A stretch of 64,000 nucleotides of DNA, taken from Otis tarda. Lineage: Eukaryota; Chordata; Aves; Otidiformes; Otididae. Shown here piece after piece: positions 62,201 to 64,000 of the stretch (positions are counted from its first letter, which is position 1; every line of letters starts with the position of its first letter). The stretch covers positions 133,702,190-133,766,189 of the forward strand of contig CM048553.1 in NCBI GenBank assembly GCA_026413225.1, written 5' to 3'. A program made the position numbers and the translations under genes. Below the pieces are notes generated by a model that ran no database searches, was not told the DNA's origin, and saw only the letters and a program-made list of their open reading frames with translations.

Positions 62201-62731
62201 TCACCTTAGACAAAAATGTTTTTCACAGTAGGGACATAAAACTGGCAAAAGCTCCTTTCCGTTGCAGTCCTTGTATGAGCATGGGTAAGATCTGTGCTGA
62301 TCTGGTTTCACCAAATTGTTTCTTATATTTACCTAGGCATTAGTACAAAATATTTTGTGTAAATAAACAGATGTTACAGATACAAGTCACCACCTCACCT
62401 TTCCAAAAGATCTGTGCGAGCTCTCCGTTCTGTGGGCAAAACTAGTCCAGTAATTCTCTCCTGCATTTGTCCTGGCTAAGTTTATCTCAGAGTCAGAAAA
62501 AAAAAAAATCATCCTACTCAAACTCAACTTAGTTCTGACAGGCAGAAAAAGAGTAGGTTCATTTTTTTAAGCTTGCCACATTCTCAGTTAAATAATTCAT
62601 ATTTATATACTATGTGTATATCTAATCTGAAAATAGACAGTTAAGTTGCAAAGAATTTTAATTTTAAGGCAGTCATATATTATTAGATTACCTCAGAACA
62701 CCCATGAGCATCCCGGCTCCTGTGCTGAAGG
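53082..62731 (-). CDS. ZFAND1: AN1-type zinc finger protein 1, 5' end outside window
   Basis: ZFAND1 recruits the VCP/p97 ATPase and the 26S proteasome to arsenite-induced stress granules and promotes their clearance (known for the human protein). Six coding exons on the minus strand: 62731-62692, 62332-62205, 62119-62028, 61198-61074, 53554-53399, 53252-53082. They join in frame to 236 residues plus TAA. The segment [13 protein letters not shown] ends the first AN1 finger. A complete second AN1 finger follows, with the C-x4-C, C-x2-C-x4-C-x2-H and H-x-C spacing in YPCSYKDC...[21 protein letters not shown] Lys-rich linker and a ubiquitin-like C-terminal region ending IEDTESYFS complete it. 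The human protein has 268 residues, so about 33 N-terminal residues, including the start, lie right of 64000. The intron at 62027-61199 is GC-AG. Confidence 0.96.
53399..53554 (-). CDS. ZFAND1: ZFAND1 coding exon (ubiquitin-like region, part 1)
   Basis: 156 bases, phase 0 on both sides, encoding [40 protein letters not shown] and [12 protein letters not shown]. The acceptor is TTCTAG and the donor CCCAG|GTAAAT. Confidence 0.97.
53555..54940. other. ZFAND1 intron sequence, no feature recognised
   Basis: The first part of the 7.5-kb intron, reading from its 3' end. I see no exon, RNA gene or clear repeat family. Confidence 0.4.
54941..55160 (-). mobile_element. Old CR1-like LINE remnant
   Basis: TGATCATAGAATAAGAAAGG opens a diverged minus-strand CR1 3' end. 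Blocks around AGTTTTGAACATCCCAAGG and GAGCAACTTGTTCCAAAGTC correspond to older CR1 subfamilies. A younger CR1 abuts it. Confidence 0.55.
55171..56200 (-). mobile_element. CR1 LINE, C-terminal RT half plus 3' end
   Basis: The tail is at the left (CATAGAATCATAGAATC). Reading minus from 56200, the RT parts are [18 protein letters not shown], then KFADDTKLG with the FADD catalytic pair, then EYxVQF- and [10 protein letters not shown]-type C-terminal segments. Frameshifts separate the 56202-55951 and 55941-55513 readings, and ordinary positions are substituted, so it is a dead 5'-truncated copy. It lies in the large ZFAND1 intron in the same orientation as the gene. Confidence 0.93.
56201..57248. 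other. ZFAND1 intron sequence, no feature recognised
   Basis: AT-rich intron DNA between the CR1 and the retroviral remnant. Nothing further is recognised. Confidence 0.4.
57249..57405 (+). repeat. Probable 5' LTR remnant
   Basis: About 150 bases (CCCTGCTCCTGAACCCTCGT, CCATTTCATATGGCAAACGG, TCCTGATGGCCCTG) match 60037-60190 at perhaps four positions in five. The longer right-hand LTR continues for another 580 bases that are absent here, so this LTR is truncated or internally deleted. Confidence 0.65.
57599..57868 (+). pseudogene. Possible retroviral gag remnant
   Basis: An open frame of 89 codons, acidic, with no cellular homologue that I recognise. Its place just after the 5' LTR remnant and before the protease remnant is what suggests gag. 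It has no CCHC zinc knuckle, and the surrounding frames are broken. It could be chance. Confidence 0.35.
58800..58990 (+). pseudogene. Retroviral aspartic protease remnant
   Basis: A short frame carries an active-site-type motif, DTGAQ, at about 58845-58859, preceded by hydrophobic residues (AFLI), as in retropepsins. The flap and the second conserved segment are not identifiable and stops follow. It is a fragment of the expected ~100-residue domain. Confidence 0.6.
59130..59480 (+). pseudogene. Retroviral integrase core remnant
   Basis: Pieces in more than one frame correspond to the integrase catalytic core. There is an [13 protein letters not shown]-type segment near 59190-59230 and a SDNGTH motif with the second catalytic Asp at 59318-59335. 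After an A-rich interruption, a YRPQSN-type segment follows near 59405. In-frame stops and frameshifts leave no usable gene. Confidence 0.65.
60037..60775 (+). repeat. Probable 3' LTR
   Basis: It starts as the partner of the 57249 repeat and runs about 740 bases. AATAAA lies at 60713-60718 near its end, and an internal degenerate tandem array at 60596-60692 repeats ATAAAATTCTGTGCTAC-like units. The right end is placed approximately, by distance past the polyadenylation signal. Confidence 0.5.
60596..60692. repeat. Degenerate tandem array inside the LTR
   Basis: Four diverged units of about 20-35 bases share ATAAAATTCTGTGCTAC (for instance CTATAAAATTCTGTGCTAC, CTTATAAATTGTGCTAC, ATTATAAAAATCCTGTGCTA). 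Several carry TATA-like cores. This could be the LTR's promoter repeat. Confidence 0.7.
61074..61198 (-). CDS. ZFAND1: ZFAND1 coding exon (Lys-rich linker)
   Basis: 125 bases after acceptor TTCTCAG, encoding [20 protein letters not shown] and then [20 protein letters not shown]. The donor is CTCAG|GTCAGT. A 7.5-kb intron follows that hosts a CR1 and a retroviral remnant. Confidence 0.95.
62027..62028 (-). other. ZFAND1: GC splice donor of ZFAND1 (GC-AG intron)
   Basis: The exon ends ...GATATTATAG and the intron begins GCAAGT. The nearest alternative GT, four bases on, would give an immediate TAA after joining to the next exon. Using GC keeps the conserved Asp-Ser-Lys junction in frame. Confidence 0.88.
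62028..62119 (-). CDS. ZFAND1: ZFAND1 coding exon (second AN1 finger, part 2)
   Basis: 92 bases encoding [20 protein letters not shown] through QQLVKDII. The acceptor is TTACAG. The donor is ATAG|GCAAGT, a GC donor of the classic GC-AG class. The upstream intron is only 85 bases. Confidence 0.95.
62205..62332 (-). CDS. ZFAND1: ZFAND1 coding exon (second AN1 finger, part 1)
   Basis: 128 bases encoding [20 protein letters not shown] and then [14 protein letters not shown]. The acceptor is CCTAG and the donor TCTAAG|GTGAG, which splits an Arg codon. Confidence 0.95.
62692..62731 (-). CDS. ZFAND1: ZFAND1 coding exon (end of first AN1 finger)
   Basis: A 40-base exon encoding [13 protein letters not shown], the last His/Cys ligands of the first AN1 finger. 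The acceptor is CACAAAG and the donor CTGAG|GTAATC, somewhat weak. Its first base completes a Cys codon from an exon outside the window. Confidence 0.85.
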
Positions 62732-63483
62732 CTTTGTGGCAAAAGAAGAAAATAACACACCGTTATCAACATTTCAGGAAAAGAAAACTGCATATGAAAA
62801 CATTTTAAGTGCTTAAAAATTGATCTGACAAGTTTTATCACGGCAACACTTCAATTAAATAATGAATCTTCTCCAAAACTTGTTCTAACCTATGTATTTC
62901 ACATCTTGAATGGATTGATCATATTCTTCCTAAGTATGTGAAACATTTAGCTCTTGGAACTTATGTCTCAAGATAACAAGACATTTCAAGAGAATAAGAA
63001 CATTAGCATGCTTAAGAACTCAGCTCAAAGCAACTGGAGTTTGTCTGTTTTAATGAATTTTGAATCACCTTCCACAGCAGCAGAAATCCTTTGAAGGCCT
63101 CTAACATGTTAAAAGTGAAATCTGCCCTCAGTTTATCTGAGTTTATCTGAGCTGCCCTCTGCTAATCCGAAGCATAAATCAAAGAGCAGGCCCTGATTTG
63201 AACCTTGGAAGAGACTTCAATATTTTTTTTTCCTACAAGACAAAATACCGCCTGTTGCTAAAAAAAAAAAATATCAGTACAAACCGGACTTTAAGGTAGA
63301 TGCCTTCCAAAATAATCTACCTGTATTCTAGAGATAATCCCACTGATTTCAAAGCTCCATAACAGCTGCTTGGGAAAAAAAGAGGCAGGTTCAATGAAAC
63401 AATTATTTTTTAACTAAGTGTATCTGAATTGAGTCACAGAATGTTTTACACAACATTTAGGTCTACACAACAGCCACACTGAG
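62732..63483. other. ZFAND1 intron sequence, no exon found
   Basis: I searched the minus strand for the expected exon encoding the first part of the first AN1 finger and did not find it. No repeat family is recognised. A short TTTATCTGAG duplication lies near 63132-63152. Confidence 0.5.
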
Positions 63484-64000
63484 ATCTTGTAGGGAAAGAG
63501 ATCTGGGGGTTTGGGTTGATGGCAAGATGGATATGAGTCAATAGTGTGCCCTGGCAGCCAACTGTGTCCTGGGGTACATCAAACATAGCATTGCTACACT
63601 GCTACTCTACACTGCACTGGTGCGGCCCCACCTCAAGCACTGCATGCAGTTTTGGGCGCCTCAATATAAGAACACCACACTATTAGAGCGTGTCCAGAGG
63701 ACGGCGACCAAGACAGTGAAAGGTCTTGAGGGTAAAACTTGCGAGGAGTGGCTGAGGTCACTTGGCTTGTTCAGCTTGGAGAAGAGAAGGCTGAGGGGTG
63801 ACCTCATCACAGTCTACAACTTCCTCAAAAGGGGCAATGGAGGGGGAGGTGCTGATCTCCTCTCTTTGGTGACCAGCGACAGGACACAAGGAAATGCAAT
63901 GAGGCTGCATCAGGGGAAGTTCAGATTGGACATTAGGAAAAGGTTCTTCACTGAGAGGGCGGCTGGTCACTGGAAAAGGCTCCCTAGGGAAGTGGTCATG
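63484..64000 (+). mobile_element. CR1 LINE, C-terminal RT part, runs off edge
   Basis: Reading plus: KDLGVWVDGKMDMSQ, a stop, then [41 protein letters not shown]-, [18 protein letters not shown] and [15 protein letters not shown] short in-frame deletion is evident after IKHSIA, where related copies have an SRS-type segment. It is a distinct subfamily from the 24.8-kb copy. The 3' tail would be beyond 64000. Confidence 0.92.

Overview
The window is vertebrate, almost certainly bird, nuclear DNA. It holds intron-split genes, many CR1 LINE fragments ending in the avian ATTCTATG-type 3' tail, and LTR fragments of families I recognise from birds other than fowl. That last point, and so the reading as Neoaves, is from memory and cannot be refined to species here. 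No prokaryotic system, CRISPR array or operon is present.

Two protein-coding genes can be reconstructed exon by exon, both on the minus strand. IMPA1 (inositol monophosphatase 1) is complete: eight coding exons between 46718 and 39221 join in frame to 278 residues with every metal-binding motif, and a CpG-rich promoter region lies at about 48.15-48.62 kb. ZFAND1 (AN1-type zinc finger, stress-granule and proteasome linked) is represented by its last six coding exons, 62731 down to 53082. The exon or exons encoding its first ~33 residues must lie beyond the right edge. One ZFAND1 intron uses a GC-AG splice pair. The IMPA1-ZFAND1 order and shared orientation match the vertebrate arrangement (human 8q21).

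Layout. 1-37.4 kb: no recognisable gene; scattered CR1 pieces (3.2-3.8, 19.8-20.9, 21.6 kb), one nearly intact CR1 reverse-transcriptase ORF (24.8-26.5 kb), an LTR scrap at 7.5 kb, microsatellites and small tandem duplications. 37.4-48.6 kb: IMPA1 with a probable 1.8-kb 3' UTR. 48.6-52.8 kb: intergenic, with two abutting LTR fragments. 52.8-64 kb: ZFAND1, whose 7.5-kb intron contains a CR1 fragment and a decayed endogenous retrovirus with recognisable protease and integrase remnants. 63.5-64 kb: a further CR1 fragment running off the edge.

The two genes act in unrelated processes (inositol recycling; clearance of stress granules), and nothing shows shared regulation. I found no convincing undescribed system. 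The points most worth a second look are the GC-AG intron, the CpG-island ORF opposite IMPA1, the apparent absence of SLC10A5 between the two genes, the nested CR1 insertion and the structure of the retroviral remnant.
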